DNA of 20,956 bases from Bifidobacterium breve (GTDB taxonomy: Bacteria; Actinomycetota; Actinomycetes; S36-B12; UBA5976). The position numbers were made by a program, and so were the translations under genes. Positions within the stretch are counted from its first letter, which is position 1. Every line of letters begins with the position of its first letter. Positions 7,784-15,746 of the stretch are shown piece after piece. The stretch covers positions 1 through 20,956 of the forward strand of contig CAMATO010000009.1 of the NCBI GenBank assembly GCA_945861165.1, read 5' to 3'. Under the pieces are notes generated by a model. The model was given only the letters and a program-made list of their open reading frames with translations, was not told the origin of the DNA and searched no databases.

Positions 7784-8157
7784 TAGAAAGTAAGACCTCC
7801 TTCGCGTGCACCATCAGCTAAAGCAGCGACTCGTCCGTGGTACTTGCGTCCGGCGCGATCAAACACAACATCTTTAACGCCAGCAGCAGTTGCACGTTCT
7901 GCAACTTTTTTACCAACAATTTTTGCTTGTGCTGTTTTATCTCCTGCAATACCTTCTTCAATTGAAGATGCGTATGCCAAAGTTTTTCCAGTCAAGTCAT
8001 CAATTACTTGAACACTGACATTTCTTAAAGATCGAGTAACAACTAAACGTGGCTTTAATGTTGTGCCAGTAATTTTCTTTCTTACTCGAATATGTCTTCT
8101 TCTTCTCGAAGCTGACTTTTTACTTAAATTTTTGCCAGGTCTGGTGAATCTACTCAT
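7783..8157 (-). CDS. rplR: 50S ribosomal protein L18
   Basis: L18 binds 5S rRNA together with L5 in the central protuberance. The 124 residues show the arginine/lysine-rich N terminus (SRRRRHIRVRKKI), then PRLVVTRSLRNVSVQVIDD and the C-terminal FDRAGRKYHGRVAALADGARE signature. It lies 3 bases after rplF and overlaps rpsE by one base. Confidence 0.97.
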   Translation of the reverse strand: MSRFTRPGKNLSKKSASRRRRHIRVRKKITGTTLKPRLVVTRSLRNVSVQVIDDLTGKTLAYASSIEEGIAGDKTAQAKIVGKKVAERATAAGVKDVVFDRAGRKYHGRVAALADGAREGGLTF

Positions 8158-8160
8158 TAG

Positions 8161-8700
8161 TTACTTACCAGCCTTTCCAGCTTTACGTCTAATAACTTCG
8201 TTATCAAATCGGATACCTTTACCTTTGTAAGGATCTTGTTTGCGAAGTTTTCGAACCTTTGCGGCAGTTTCTCCCACAGCTTGTTTGTCAATACCATGAA
8301 TTTGAAATCTGGTTGGTGACTCAACTTTGAAGGTAATTCCGGCTGGTGCAGGAAATATCACTGGGTGTGAATAACCGAGTGCAAATTCTAAATCATTTCC
8401 TTTAGCTGTCACTTTGTAACCAGTTCCTACAATTTCTAAGGTTTTGAAATAACCGTCGGTTACCCCTTTAACCATGTTGGCTACTAAAGATCTAGACAAA
8501 CCATGAAGTGCTTTGTTTTTGGTTTCTTCAGTTGCTCTGTGTAATGAGTAGGTGCCATCTTCGTTTTTCTTAATAGAAATAGCATCAGGCAAATCAATAC
8601 TCAATTGACCTTTTGGTCCTTTAACATCAACTTTGGTGCCAGCGATGTTAATTTCTACACCACTTGGCACAGTTACTAGTTTTTTACCGACTCTAGACAT
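8161..8700 (-). CDS. rplF: 50S ribosomal protein L6
   Basis: L6 lies near the factor-binding site of the large subunit. Two L6 repeats are visible, and the C-terminal signature reads PYKGKGIRFDNEVIRRKAGK. I chose ATG at 8700 (MSRVGKKLVTVPSGV, 179 residues), which matches the usual N terminus. The frame stays open to a TTG at 8712 (adding MVNK), but this overlaps the rpsH stop and does not fit the family. No strong Shine-Dalgarno precedes the ATG; the rpsH stop is only 5 bases upstream, so coupled translation is likely. Confidence 0.96.
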   Translation of the reverse strand: MSRVGKKLVTVPSGVEINIAGTKVDVKGPKGQLSIDLPDAISIKKNEDGTYSLHRATEETKNKALHGLSRSLVANMVKGVTDGYFKTLEIVGTGYKVTAKGNDLEFALGYSHPVIFPAPAGITFKVESPTRFQIHGIDKQAVGETAAKVRKLRKQDPYKGKGIRFDNEVIRRKAGKAGK

Positions 8701-8705
8701 TTTAT

Positions 8706-9104
8706 TTACCAAACGTAGGCAAGGACTTCTCCGCCTACGCCTTTCTTGGATGCTTGTTTGTCAGTTAATAAACCAGTTGAAGTAGAAATGATCGCAATAC
8801 CAAGCCCACCTAATACTTTTGGCAAGGTGTCATTCTTGGCATAAACGCGTAAACCTGGACGAGAAACTCTTCTCAAACCAGAAATTGATCTTTCACGACT
8901 TGGGCCGTATTTAAGATCTAATACTAAACTTTGTCCAACTTTGGCAGGTTCAGCTTTCCAACTTTGAATATAGCCTTCTGCTTTCAAAATTTCAGCGATA
9001 TTTTTCTTAATTTTGGAATAGGGCATCGCAACAGAGTCATGGTGTGCTGTGTTTGCGTTACGCAAACGTGCCAACATGTCAGCGATCGGATCTGTCATTG
9101 TCAT
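8706..9104 (-). CDS. rpsH: 30S ribosomal protein S8
   Basis: S8 is a primary 16S rRNA-binding protein and, in E. coli, the translational repressor of the spc operon. The N terminus MTMTDPIADMLARLRNAN is the typical actinobacterial form, and the C terminus carries the STSTGLLTDKQASKKGVGG signature. At 132 residues it has the normal length. An ATG two codons further in is also possible, but the longer start matches relatives I know. It is preceded by a 69-base gap, the largest within the spc genes, which contains two hairpins described separately. Confidence 0.97.
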   Translation of the reverse strand: MTMTDPIADMLARLRNANTAHHDSVAMPYSKIKKNIAEILKAEGYIQSWKAEPAKVGQSLVLDLKYGPSRERSISGLRRVSRPGLRVYAKNDTLPKVLGGLGIAIISTSTGLLTDKQASKKGVGGEVLAYVW

Positions 9105-9152
9105 GGCTTTTTAAGCCTTTCTCGATGTGGTTTCTGATTCCAGTTGAATCAG
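9105..9152 (-). promoter_or_regulatory. two hairpins in the leader of rpsH
   Basis: In the 69-base rpsZ-rpsH gap the transcript contains two perfect inverted repeats. The first pairs CTGATTC with GAATCAG (9152-9146 with 9140-9134) around a 5-base loop. The second pairs GGCTT with AAGCC (9117-9113 with 9109-9105) around 3 bases and ends directly at the rpsH ATG. The second stem includes the only GG-rich bases near the start, so it could mask ribosome binding. Neither is followed by a U-tract, so they are not intrinsic terminators. A role in S8-level control or mRNA processing is an inference only. Confidence 0.4.
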
Positions 9153-9173
9153 ACCTTCAGCGTCTTGTTTTTC

Positions 9174-9359
9174 TTACCAACTGCTCTTGGTAATACCTGG
9201 TAGTTCACCCTTGTGTGCTTTGTTTCTGAAACAAATACGACACAAGTTGAATTTTCTATAAACTGCACGTTGTCTTCCACAAGCTCCACAACGTGTGTAG
9301 GCCCTAACCTTAAATTTTGGAGTACGTTGTTGTTTTTGCACAATCGCAGTTTTTGCCAT
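9174..9359 (-). CDS. rpsZ: 30S ribosomal protein S14, zinc-binding type Z
   Basis: This is the short S14 form (61 residues) with a zinc ribbon: Cys24-x2-Cys27 and Cys40-x2-Cys43, embedded in YTRCGACGRQRAVYR and NLCRICFRNKAHKGELPG. All four cysteines are intact, so this is the zinc-dependent version. Many Actinobacteria also carry a longer zinc-free S14 elsewhere that is induced by zinc limitation; it cannot be judged from this window. A strong AGGAGG ribosome-binding site lies in the end of rplE, 3 bases upstream. It is also called rpsN. Confidence 0.97.
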   Translation of the reverse strand: MAKTAIVQKQQRTPKFKVRAYTRCGACGRQRAVYRKFNLCRICFRNKAHKGELPGITKSSW

Positions 9360-9362
9360 TGG

Positions 9363-9929
9363 TTATGCCTCCTTGAAAGGAAAGCCGAGCAATTTAAGTA
9401 AAGCTCGTCCTTCTTCGTTGTTGTTTGCAGTGGTTACCACGGTGATGTCCATACCGCGCGGGCGATCAATTGAATCTTGAGGAATTTCAATGAACACAGA
9501 TTGTTCTGTTAAACCAAATGTGTAGTTTCCTCTGCCATCAAATTGTTTTGGAGAAAGACCGCGAAAATCTCTGATACGTGGCAAACCCACAGCTAAAAGA
9601 CGATCTAAGAATTCCCACATACGGTCACCACGAATAGTTACGTGTGCTCCAATTGGTTGGTGTTCGCGCAGTTTGAAGTTAGCAATTGACTTAGTCGCTT
9701 TAGCAACTGCCGGTTTTTGACCGGTGATAATTGTTAAATCTCTTACTGCACCTTCAATAAGTTTGGAATCTTTTGCAGCTTCACCAACACCCATGTTGAC
9801 CACAATTTTTGTCAGACGTGGAACTTGGTTAACGTTTGTGAACCCGAATTCTTTTTGTAACGCTGGAGCAATTTCTGCTGCATAGCGTTGCTTCAAACGG
9901 GGTGTGGTTTTTGTCTGAGTAGTAGTCAT
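9363..9929 (-). CDS. rplE: 50S ribosomal protein L5
   Basis: L5 binds 5S rRNA and contacts the P-site tRNA. The N-terminal LKQRYAAEIAPALQKEFG, then LTKIVVNMGVGEAAKD and the RDFRGLSPKQFDGRGNYTFGL segment are family signatures, and the C terminus GMDITVVTTANNNEEGRALL is typical. The length, 188 residues, is normal. The gene begins immediately after the rplX stop (TAAATG), with AAAGGA as ribosome-binding site. Confidence 0.97.
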   Translation of the reverse strand: MTTTQTKTTPRLKQRYAAEIAPALQKEFGFTNVNQVPRLTKIVVNMGVGEAAKDSKLIEGAVRDLTIITGQKPAVAKATKSIANFKLREHQPIGAHVTIRGDRMWEFLDRLLAVGLPRIRDFRGLSPKQFDGRGNYTFGLTEQSVFIEIPQDSIDRPRGMDITVVTTANNNEEGRALLKLLGFPFKEA

Positions 9930-10292
9930 TTAGATTTCCTTTCCGGTACGAGCCGAAACGCGAACAAGTCGGGTTGAAACATAAGTTGTTCCATCGGCAC
10001 GCTTCTTTTCAATTTTGTCTCTACGACGTCTAACTCTGGTTGGCTTGTTATCACTTGGATCAACCACCATCAGGTTGCTGGCATCAAGTGGTGCTTCGAT
10101 TGTTAAAATTCCACCAACAGCAGCACCTTTTTCTGATTGGGCAGCTTTAGTGTGTTTCTTAACACGATTAACACCTTCAACTGTGACAAGACCTTGGATT
10201 GGGTCAACTTTTAATACTCGACCTGTTGTACCACGATCTTTACCACTAATAACTTGAACTAAATCACCTTTTTTAATGTGCAGGGAAGCCAT
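9930..10292 (-). CDS. rplX: 50S ribosomal protein L24
   Basis: L24 is an assembly initiator of the large subunit. A KOW motif occupies the N terminus (IKKGDLVQVISGKDRGTTGRV, about residues 6-26), followed by GVNRVKKHTKAAQSEKGA. The 120-residue length is somewhat above the E. coli protein (104), through a basic C-terminal part (TRVRRRRDKIEKKRADG). No spacer separates it from rplN or rplE. Confidence 0.97.
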   Translation of the reverse strand: MASLHIKKGDLVQVISGKDRGTTGRVLKVDPIQGLVTVEGVNRVKKHTKAAQSEKGAAVGGILTIEAPLDASNLMVVDPSDNKPTRVRRRRDKIEKKRADGTTYVSTRLVRVSARTGKEI

Positions 10293-10661
10293 TTACAACA
10301 CCTCCGGTGCTAGTGAAATAATTTTCATAAATTTTTTGTCACGAAGTTCGCGACCAACGGGACCAAAAATACGGGTGCCACGTGGTTCACCATCTTCTTT
10401 CAAAATTACAGCTGCGTTTTCATCAAAGCGAATGTATGAACCATCTGGTCTACGAACTTGTTTAACAATTCGCACCACCACAGCTTTAACAACTTCACCT
10501 TTTTTAACAGCACCACCTGGAATAGCATCTTTAACTGAGCAAACGATGACATCGCCAATACTTGCGTAACGTCGATGAGAACCGCCCAGCACGCGAATAC
10601 ACAGAAGCTCTTTGGCTCCGGTGTTGTCAGCGACTCGAAGTCGTGACTCTGATTGAATCAT
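10293..10661 (-). CDS. rplN: 50S ribosomal protein L14
   Basis: L14 sits at the subunit interface. The N-terminal MIQSESRLRVADNTGAKEL and internal GDVIVCSVKDAIPGG are typical, and the C-terminal GTRIFGPVGRELRDKKFMKIISLAPEVL is the family signature. The length of 122 residues is standard. A 17-base gap from rpsQ carries a GGGCAGG ribosome-binding site followed by a run of seven A before the ATG. In E. coli the spc operon promoter precedes rplN; here the gap is too short to hold one outside rpsQ. Confidence 0.97.
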   Translation of the reverse strand: MIQSESRLRVADNTGAKELLCIRVLGGSHRRYASIGDVIVCSVKDAIPGGAVKKGEVVKAVVVRIVKQVRRPDGSYIRFDENAAVILKEDGEPRGTRIFGPVGRELRDKKFMKIISLAPEVL

Positions 10662-10678
10662 TTTTTTTCGCCTGCCCT

Positions 10679-10945
10679 TTACTTAGCTTTTTCTATGATG
10701 CTGACCATGCGCCAACGTTTAGTTGCAGAAAGTGGTCTTGTTTCCATTAACAAAACACGATCCCCAATTCCTGCTTCGTTCTTTTCGTCATGTGCTTTAA
10801 ATTTCACAGAACGGTTCACAACTTTTCCATAAAGAGAATGTGTGTACTGTTCTTCTAATTTCACAACAATGGTTTTATCCATTTTGTTGGAAACCACAAT
10901 TCCTTCACGTGTTTTACGGTCATTTCTTTCTACAGTTTTACTCAT
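10679..10945 (-). CDS. rpsQ: 30S ribosomal protein S17
   Basis: A primary 16S rRNA-binding protein of the OB-fold type, 88 residues. RKTREGIVVSNKMDKTIVVKLEE and the C-terminal GDRVLLMETRPLSATKRWRMV match the family. The start codon overlaps the rpmC stop through ATGA (10942-10945). It is the last gene of the S10 part of the cluster. Confidence 0.97.
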   Translation of the reverse strand: MSKTVERNDRKTREGIVVSNKMDKTIVVKLEEQYTHSLYGKVVNRSVKFKAHDEKNEAGIGDRVLLMETRPLSATKRWRMVSIIEKAK

Positions 10946-11175
10946 GCAGCACCTTCTGTATCAACAGGAGTAATTCCAAGTTCGCGTTCACGCAAGATTG
11001 TGTAAATGCGAGCTATTTCGGTTTTAACTGTGCGCAAACGACCATGGTTTTCTAATTGACCGGTTGCTGATTGGAAACGTAGGTTAAACAGTTCTTCTTT
11101 GGCGTCTTTCAACTTCTTTGCCAAGTCTTCATTTGTTTGACCACGAAATTCTTGTGTTTTAACTGCTTTAGCCAT
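10942..11175 (-). CDS. rpmC: 50S ribosomal protein L29
   Basis: A small two-helix protein at the exit-tunnel end of the large subunit, near the docking site of trigger factor and SRP. The 77 residues show LAKKLKDAKEELFNLRFQSATGQLEN and the following RLRTVKTEIARIYTILRERE, the L29 signature. It starts directly after the rplP stop (TAAATG) and overlaps rpsQ by 4 bases. Confidence 0.96.
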   Translation of the reverse strand: MAKAVKTQEFRGQTNEDLAKKLKDAKEELFNLRFQSATGQLENHGRLRTVKTEIARIYTILRERELGITPVDTEGAA

Positions 11176-11595
11176 TTATCCCTCCACCAAATCTCGTGTA
11201 ACGATTCGACATTTCATAGGTAGTTTGTGCATTGCTCTTTCCAAAGCTTGACGTGCCACTTTGTCGTCAGGAAAAGTAACTTCAAACATCACGCGACCTG
11301 GCTTGATATTTGCTACCCACCATTCAGGAGATCCTTTACCAGAACCCATTCGAGTTTCAGCAGGTTTTTTGGTTATGGGGCGATCTGGATAAATATTGAT
11401 CCAAACTTTTCCACCACGTTTCAAATGTCTAGTCATGGCAATACGTGCTGCTTCAATTTGTCTGTTGGTGACATAAGCAGAAGTCAAAGCTTGTAAACCG
11501 TAATCGCCAAATTCAACTTTTGTGCCACCTTTTGCTTTACCAGTTCTTCTAGGGTGGTGTTGTTTTCTGTGTGCAACTCTTTTAGGAATCAACAT
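11176..11595 (-). CDS. rplP: 50S ribosomal protein L16
   Basis: L16 is a late-assembly protein near the peptidyl transferase centre. The N-terminal MLIPKRVAHRKQHHPRRTGKA and the signature MGSGKGSPEWWVANIKPGR are clear, and the length (139 residues) is normal. It lies 2 bases after rpsC, whose last codons provide the ribosome-binding region, and abuts rpmC. Confidence 0.97.
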   Translation of the reverse strand: MLIPKRVAHRKQHHPRRTGKAKGGTKVEFGDYGLQALTSAYVTNRQIEAARIAMTRHLKRGGKVWINIYPDRPITKKPAETRMGSGKGSPEWWVANIKPGRVMFEVTFPDDKVARQALERAMHKLPMKCRIVTRDLVEG

Positions 11596-11597
11596 GA

Positions 11598-12383
11598 TTA
11601 TTCAGCTGCTCCTTCTGTTGGCACAGCTACTTTTTCAGCTGTTTCTTTCTTAGGTTTTCTAGGAGCTCTGGTTTGCTTGGCTGCTTGGGCAGCTTGAGCT
11701 TGTAAGCGATCTTGTTGTTGACGAGCTTCTTTTTCAGCTTTAGTGACAGGAGCATCGCCTTTGAAAATCCAAACTTTGCAACCAATAAGTCCAAAGGTTG
11801 TTAACGCTTCGTGGAATCCGTATTCGATGTTGGCACGAAGTGTGTGTAATGGAACGCGTCCTTCACGATAAAACTCGGAACGACTCATTTCTGCTCCACC
11901 TAAACGACCAGAAACTTGAACTCTAATTCCTTTAGCGCCACCTTTAAGAGCTGATTGCATACCTTTTCTCATCGCACGACGGAAAGAAACACGTGATGCT
12001 AATTGTTCGGCAACACCTTGGGCAACTAATTGGGCATTAACTTCAGGATTTTTAACTTCCAAAATGTTTAACTGAACTTGTTTTCCAGTCAATTTTTCTA
12101 AATCAATGCGAATTCGGTCTGCTTCTTGACCACGACGACCAATAACGATTCCGGGGCGGGCGGTATGAATATCAATACGAACTCTTTCACGGGTTCTTTC
12201 AATGTCAACATGTGAAATTCCAGCACGTTCCATGCCAGCAGTTAACATTTTACGAATTAAAATATCTTCTTTAATGTAATCTTGGTAGCGTTCACCTTTT
12301 TTGGTTGAATCAGCAAACCATTTACTGGTGTATTCAGAGGTATATCCCAAACGGAAGCCATGTGGGTTAACTTTTTGTCCCAT
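11598..12383 (-). CDS. rpsC: 30S ribosomal protein S3
   Basis: S3 is part of the mRNA entry site. An N-terminal type II KH domain contains GIVIGRRG (78-85), and the C-terminal S3 domain has GIRVQVSGRLGGAEMSRSE (152-170). After about residue 215 follows a 45-residue low-complexity tail rich in Ala, Gln, Lys and Arg; such tails are common in actinobacterial S3. The total length is 261. The start overlaps the rplV stop by one base (TAATG). Confidence 0.97.
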   Translation of the reverse strand: MGQKVNPHGFRLGYTSEYTSKWFADSTKKGERYQDYIKEDILIRKMLTAGMERAGISHVDIERTRERVRIDIHTARPGIVIGRRGQEADRIRIDLEKLTGKQVQLNILEVKNPEVNAQLVAQGVAEQLASRVSFRRAMRKGMQSALKGGAKGIRVQVSGRLGGAEMSRSEFYREGRVPLHTLRANIEYGFHEALTTFGLIGCKVWIFKGDAPVTKAEKEARQQQDRLQAQAAQAAKQTRAPRKPKKETAEKVAVPTEGAAE

Positions 12384-12919
12384 TACTTAGTGCCTCCTTT
12401 GGTGGTTTTCTTTGCAGCAGTCTTTTTAGTGGTGGCTTTTTTCGCTGCAGCTTTTTTGGCTGGAGCAGCTTTTTTAGCAACCGGAGCAGTGGTCTTTGCA
12501 ACAACTTGAGTTTTAACTGCTTGGGCAACAACTTCTTTAGTCTTGGGCTTATTTGATCTGCGACCTGGTTTTCTTCTAGGAGCAGAACCAACTGGTTCCA
12601 AAATCAAGGTGATGTGAGAAGTTCTTTTACGAATTGCATACGCACGGCCTTGAGCACGGGGACGAATTCGTTTCATGGTTGGACCTTCGTCAACAAAAGC
12701 TTCTGCTACATAAAGAGTTGTGGGATCAACCTTTTGATTATTTTGCGCATTAGCCATGGCAGATTTCAATACTTTGCCTATCGGTTCTGATGCAGCTTGA
12801 TCAGCAAAACGCAACACTGCTTGTGCTTCACGCGCTGAAAGTCCGCGAATTAAATCAACTACGCGTCTTGCTTTCATTGGTGTCACACGAACAAATCGTG
12901 CTGATGCTCTTGATTCCAT
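12383..12919 (-). CDS. rplV: 50S ribosomal protein L22 with lysine/alanine-rich tail
   Basis: L22 lines the nascent-peptide exit tunnel. The globular part (to about residue 110) holds ARFVRVTPMKARRVVDLIRG and the extended tunnel hairpin RIRPRAQGRAYAIRKRTSH. After that comes a tail of about 65 residues made mostly of Lys, Ala and Thr, resembling histone H1 tails. Actinobacterial L22 often has such a tail, so this is an exaggerated family feature. I prefer ATG at 12919 over 12925: the AAGGG ribosome-binding site is 9 bases from the former but only 3 from the latter, and MESRASARF matches the MEARAQARY-type N terminus of relatives. Confidence 0.95.
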   Translation of the reverse strand: MESRASARFVRVTPMKARRVVDLIRGLSAREAQAVLRFADQAASEPIGKVLKSAMANAQNNQKVDPTTLYVAEAFVDEGPTMKRIRPRAQGRAYAIRKRTSHITLILEPVGSAPRRKPGRRSNKPKTKEVVAQAVKTQVVAKTTAPVAKKAAPAKKAAAKKATTKKTAAKKTTKGGTK

Positions 12920-12931
12920 TGTCATAATCCC

Positions 12932-13219
12932 TTAGTCGCCCTTAGTGACTTTTTTATCGTCACCCTTAATGTGTCCACGGAAAGTTCTGGTTGGTGCAAA
13001 TTCACCAAGTTTATGACCGACCATTTGTTCTGTCACAAAAACTGGAATATGTTTTTTACCATCATGAACTGCGATGGTGTGTCCTAACATGTCAGGAATG
13101 ATCATGGAACGGCGTGACCAAGTCTTGATAACGTTTTTAGATTTCTTTTCATTTTGATCATTCACTTTTTTTAACAAGTGAGTGTCAACAAATGGACCCT
13201 TCTTTAAACTTCTACCCAC
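12932..13219 (-). CDS. rpsS: 30S ribosomal protein S19
   Basis: S19 lies in the head of the small subunit next to S13. The sequence MGRSLKKGPFVDTHLL and the signature GHTIAVHDGKKHIPVFVTEQMVGHKLGEFAPTRTF are clear across 95 residues. The start codon is GTG at 13219, 2 bases after the rplB stop, with GAGGTGG as ribosome-binding site inside the rplB end. Confidence 0.97.
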   Translation of the reverse strand: MGRSLKKGPFVDTHLLKKVNDQNEKKSKNVIKTWSRRSMIIPDMLGHTIAVHDGKKHIPVFVTEQMVGHKLGEFAPTRTFRGHIKGDDKKVTKGD

Positions 13220-13221
13220 GA

Positions 13222-14067
13222 TTATTTTCCACCTCTAGCTTTATTTGCTGGTCGACGACGAACAATAAATTGTTGTGAAGCTTTCTTAGGTCTACGAGTG
13301 CGACCTTCTGGTTTACCGGAAGGGTTAACTGGATGTCGTCCACCGGAAGTTTTTCCTTCTCCACCACCGTGAGGATGATCGACCGGGTTCATAACCACAC
13401 CACGAACGGTTGGTCGAACACCTTTCCAACGCATACGTCCTGCTTTACCCCAGTTGATATTTGATTGTTCAGCGTTACCAACTTCGCCAACTGTGGCACG
13501 GCATCTGACATCAACGCTTCTAATTTCACCTGATGGAAGTCTTAGTTGTGCTAGTTGACCTTCTTTTGCGACAAGTTGAATACTGGCTCCAGCTGAACGT
13601 GCCATTTTTGCTCCGCCACCTGGTTTTAATTCCACGGCGTGAATAACAGTTCCCACTGGAATGTTTCTTAATGGCAAATTGTTTCCTGGTTTGATGTCTG
13701 CACTTGGACCAGTTTCAACTGCATCATTTTGTTTCAATTTGTTTGGTGCCAAAATGTAGCGCTTTTCTCCATCAGCAAAGTGAAGCAAGGCAATACGCGC
13801 AGTTCTATTTGGGTCGTATTCAATGTGAGCAACTGTTGCAGGTACTCCGTCTTTGTCTAAACGTTTGAAATCAATTAGACGATAAGCACGTTTGTGTCCG
13901 CCACCTTGATGGCGAGTAGTAATTCTTCCTTGGTTGTTTCTGCCACCTTTGGAATGAATTGGTCTAATCAAAGATTTTTCTGGGGTGGAACGTGTTGTTT
14001 CAGAGAAGTCAGCAACTGAGGCACCACGGTTTGATGGTGTGGTTGGTTTTAATTTTCTAATTCCCAT
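13222..14067 (-). CDS. rplB: 50S ribosomal protein L2
   Basis: L2 is a primary 23S rRNA-binding protein needed for subunit association and peptidyl transfer. The RNA-binding region contains GRNNQGRITTRHQGGGHKRAYR (42-63), and the universally conserved VDHPHGGGEG is at 229-238, with the expected histidines present. The length of 281 is close to the usual 275. A 19-base gap after rplW carries GGGGAG as ribosome-binding site. Confidence 0.97.
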   Translation of the reverse strand: MGIRKLKPTTPSNRGASVADFSETTRSTPEKSLIRPIHSKGGRNNQGRITTRHQGGGHKRAYRLIDFKRLDKDGVPATVAHIEYDPNRTARIALLHFADGEKRYILAPNKLKQNDAVETGPSADIKPGNNLPLRNIPVGTVIHAVELKPGGGAKMARSAGASIQLVAKEGQLAQLRLPSGEIRSVDVRCRATVGEVGNAEQSNINWGKAGRMRWKGVRPTVRGVVMNPVDHPHGGGEGKTSGGRHPVNPSGKPEGRTRRPKKASQQFIVRRRPANKARGGK

Positions 14068-14086
14068 TAGTTATCTCAACTCCCCT

Positions 14087-14386
14087 TTAAGCACTTGGCG
14101 CATTGAAGATGTCAATTCGATCGCCTTGCGCAAGGGATACGATTGCTCTTTTGGTGTCTGATCTAGATCCTTCACCAAAACGAGTGCGGTAAGTTTTACC
14201 TTTTCGATTAAGTGTGTTAACACTCAAAACTTTTACGTTGAATAGTGCTTCAACAGCTTGTCTAATTTGGGTTTTGTTGGCATCTTTCTTAACCACAAAT
14301 GTGTACTTGTTTTCATCCAAAAGTGAGTAACTCTTTTCAGAAACAACTGGGGCAATTAAAACATTTCTCAATAAGTTTTTATCCAT
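14087..14386 (-). CDS. rplW: 50S ribosomal protein L23
   Basis: L23 surrounds the tunnel exit and docks trigger factor and SRP. The 99 residues show LIAPVVSEKSY near the N terminus and YTFVVKKDANKTQIRQAVEALFNVKVLSVNT, the family signature. It starts directly after rplD (TAAATG). Confidence 0.97.
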   Translation of the reverse strand: MDKNLLRNVLIAPVVSEKSYSLLDENKYTFVVKKDANKTQIRQAVEALFNVKVLSVNTLNRKGKTYRTRFGEGSRSDTKRAIVSLAQGDRIDIFNAPSA

Positions 14387-15067
14387 TTAGGCACCAACCT
14401 CTGCATCAGTAGCGCGACCAACAGCACTTGCTGATTTACCTGTGCGCGGACCACTTAAGAATTCATCTAAAGCAGTTTTTGTGAAGACTAGATCATCAGC
14501 AACTAATACGTCGTAAGTATTTAGTTGACCAGGAGAGACCACATGCATATCGTTAACGTTTCTCAAAGAAAACCAACCAATTAATTCATTAAGTGAAACG
14601 ATTACCAAAACTTTTTTGCCTTTAGCAATATTTCTAACTGCTTGTACCCCTTGTTTGGTAGATGGCTTGTCGCCTTCCACAATTGCACTCAAAACATGAA
14701 CATGGTTTTCGCGAGCTCTGTCACTTAAAGCAGAGCGAAGTGCTGCAGCTTTCATTTTCTTAGGGGTTCTTTCGGAATAATCGCGAGGCACGATGGAGTG
14801 AACGTGTCCACCACCAGTCCATTGTGGGGAACGAATAGAACCTTGACGAGCGTTACCAGTTCCTTTTTGTTTGTAAGGTTTTTTACCGCCACCAGAAACT
14901 TCACTGTGTGATTTAGTTTTTTGTGAACCTTGGCGAGCAGCAGCTAATTGTGCAGTTACCACTTGATGCATCAAAGGAACATTAACTTGAACATCAAAAA
15001 TTTCTGCAGGCAAATCAACTGAGCCTGAAGCACTACCTTGAGGTGTTGTTATTTGTACGGAAGACAT
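14387..15067 (-). CDS. rplD: 50S ribosomal protein L4
   Basis: L4 lines the exit tunnel and, in E. coli, represses its own S10 operon through the leader RNA. The tunnel loop is recognisable as KPYKQKGTGNARQGSIRSPQWTGGG (63-87), and the globular part follows with RSALSDRARE and LIGWFSLRNV. The length of 226 is normal for Actinobacteria. It overlaps rplC by one base (TAATG). Whether it regulates this operon is unknown; see the hairpin before rpsJ. Confidence 0.97.
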   Translation of the reverse strand: MSSVQITTPQGSASGSVDLPAEIFDVQVNVPLMHQVVTAQLAAARQGSQKTKSHSEVSGGGKKPYKQKGTGNARQGSIRSPQWTGGGHVHSIVPRDYSERTPKKMKAAALRSALSDRARENHVHVLSAIVEGDKPSTKQGVQAVRNIAKGKKVLVIVSLNELIGWFSLRNVNDMHVVSPGQLNTYDVLVADDLVFTKTALDEFLSGPRTGKSASAVGRATDAEVGA

Positions 15068-15729
15068 TATTTTTTACCTGCCTTAACTTGATTCTTGGCA
15101 GCAGATCTAACAAGGATTAGTGAACCAATTGGTCCGGGAACTGCACCTTTAATTAGTAGTAAACCATTTTCGGCATCAACTTTTGCCACAGTCAAATTGA
15201 TTGTGGTGATGCGATCTGAACCCATGCGTCCAGCCATTTTGATACCTTTGAAAACTCGACCAGGGGTGGCACATGCACCAATAGAACCTGGAGATCTGTG
15301 TTTTCTTTCCACACCGTGTGAGGCGCGCAGTCCATGGAAACCGTGTCTTTTCATAACACCAGCAAAACCATGTCCGCGTGAAGTTCCGGTGACATCAACT
15401 GCATCACCTGCAGTAAATACATCAGCATTTAATTCTTGACCAACTGTGTAGTTGTTGGCATCTAGTGTTCTTAATTCAACAAGGTGTCGTCTTGGGGTAA
15501 CTCCAGCTTTAGCAAAATGACCTTGTTCAGGTTTGTTAACTTTGCGGGGATCAATTTGTCCAAAAGCCAATTGCACAGCTGAGTAACCATCTTTTTCAGG
15601 AGTTCTAACAGTAGTGACAACATTTGGACCAGCTTTAATAACGGTTACTGGTACCACTTTATTTGATTCATCCCAAACTTGTGTCATGCCTAGTTTTTCA
15701 CCAAGCAAACCTTTAACGTTTCTGTCCAT
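15067..15729 (-). CDS. rplC: 50S ribosomal protein L3
   Basis: L3 is an early assembly protein reaching towards the peptidyl transferase centre. The N terminus GLLGEKLGMTQVWDE and the signature GFAGVMKRHGFHGLRASHG, followed by HRSPGSIGACATPGRVFKG and KMAGRMG, identify it. The length is 220. AAGGTAGG precedes the ATG, in a 17-base gap after rpsJ. Confidence 0.97.
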   Translation of the reverse strand: MDRNVKGLLGEKLGMTQVWDESNKVVPVTVIKAGPNVVTTVRTPEKDGYSAVQLAFGQIDPRKVNKPEQGHFAKAGVTPRRHLVELRTLDANNYTVGQELNADVFTAGDAVDVTGTSRGHGFAGVMKRHGFHGLRASHGVERKHRSPGSIGACATPGRVFKGIKMAGRMGSDRITTINLTVAKVDAENGLLLIKGAVPGPIGSLILVRSAAKNQVKAGKK

Positions 15730-15746
15730 TGTTAGTCACCTACCTT

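Noticed and set aside
12367..12591. A 74-codon leucine/lysine-rich open frame on the minus strand
   Set aside because: It is a shifted reading of the lysine/alanine-rich tail of rplV. Its composition comes from the repeated codons, and there is no ribosome-binding site or family resemblance.
15095..15439. A 114-codon plus-strand frame opposite rplC
   Set aside because: It is antisense to a highly conserved ribosomal gene. The open frame follows from the codon composition of rplC, and no promoter or ribosome-binding site is evident.
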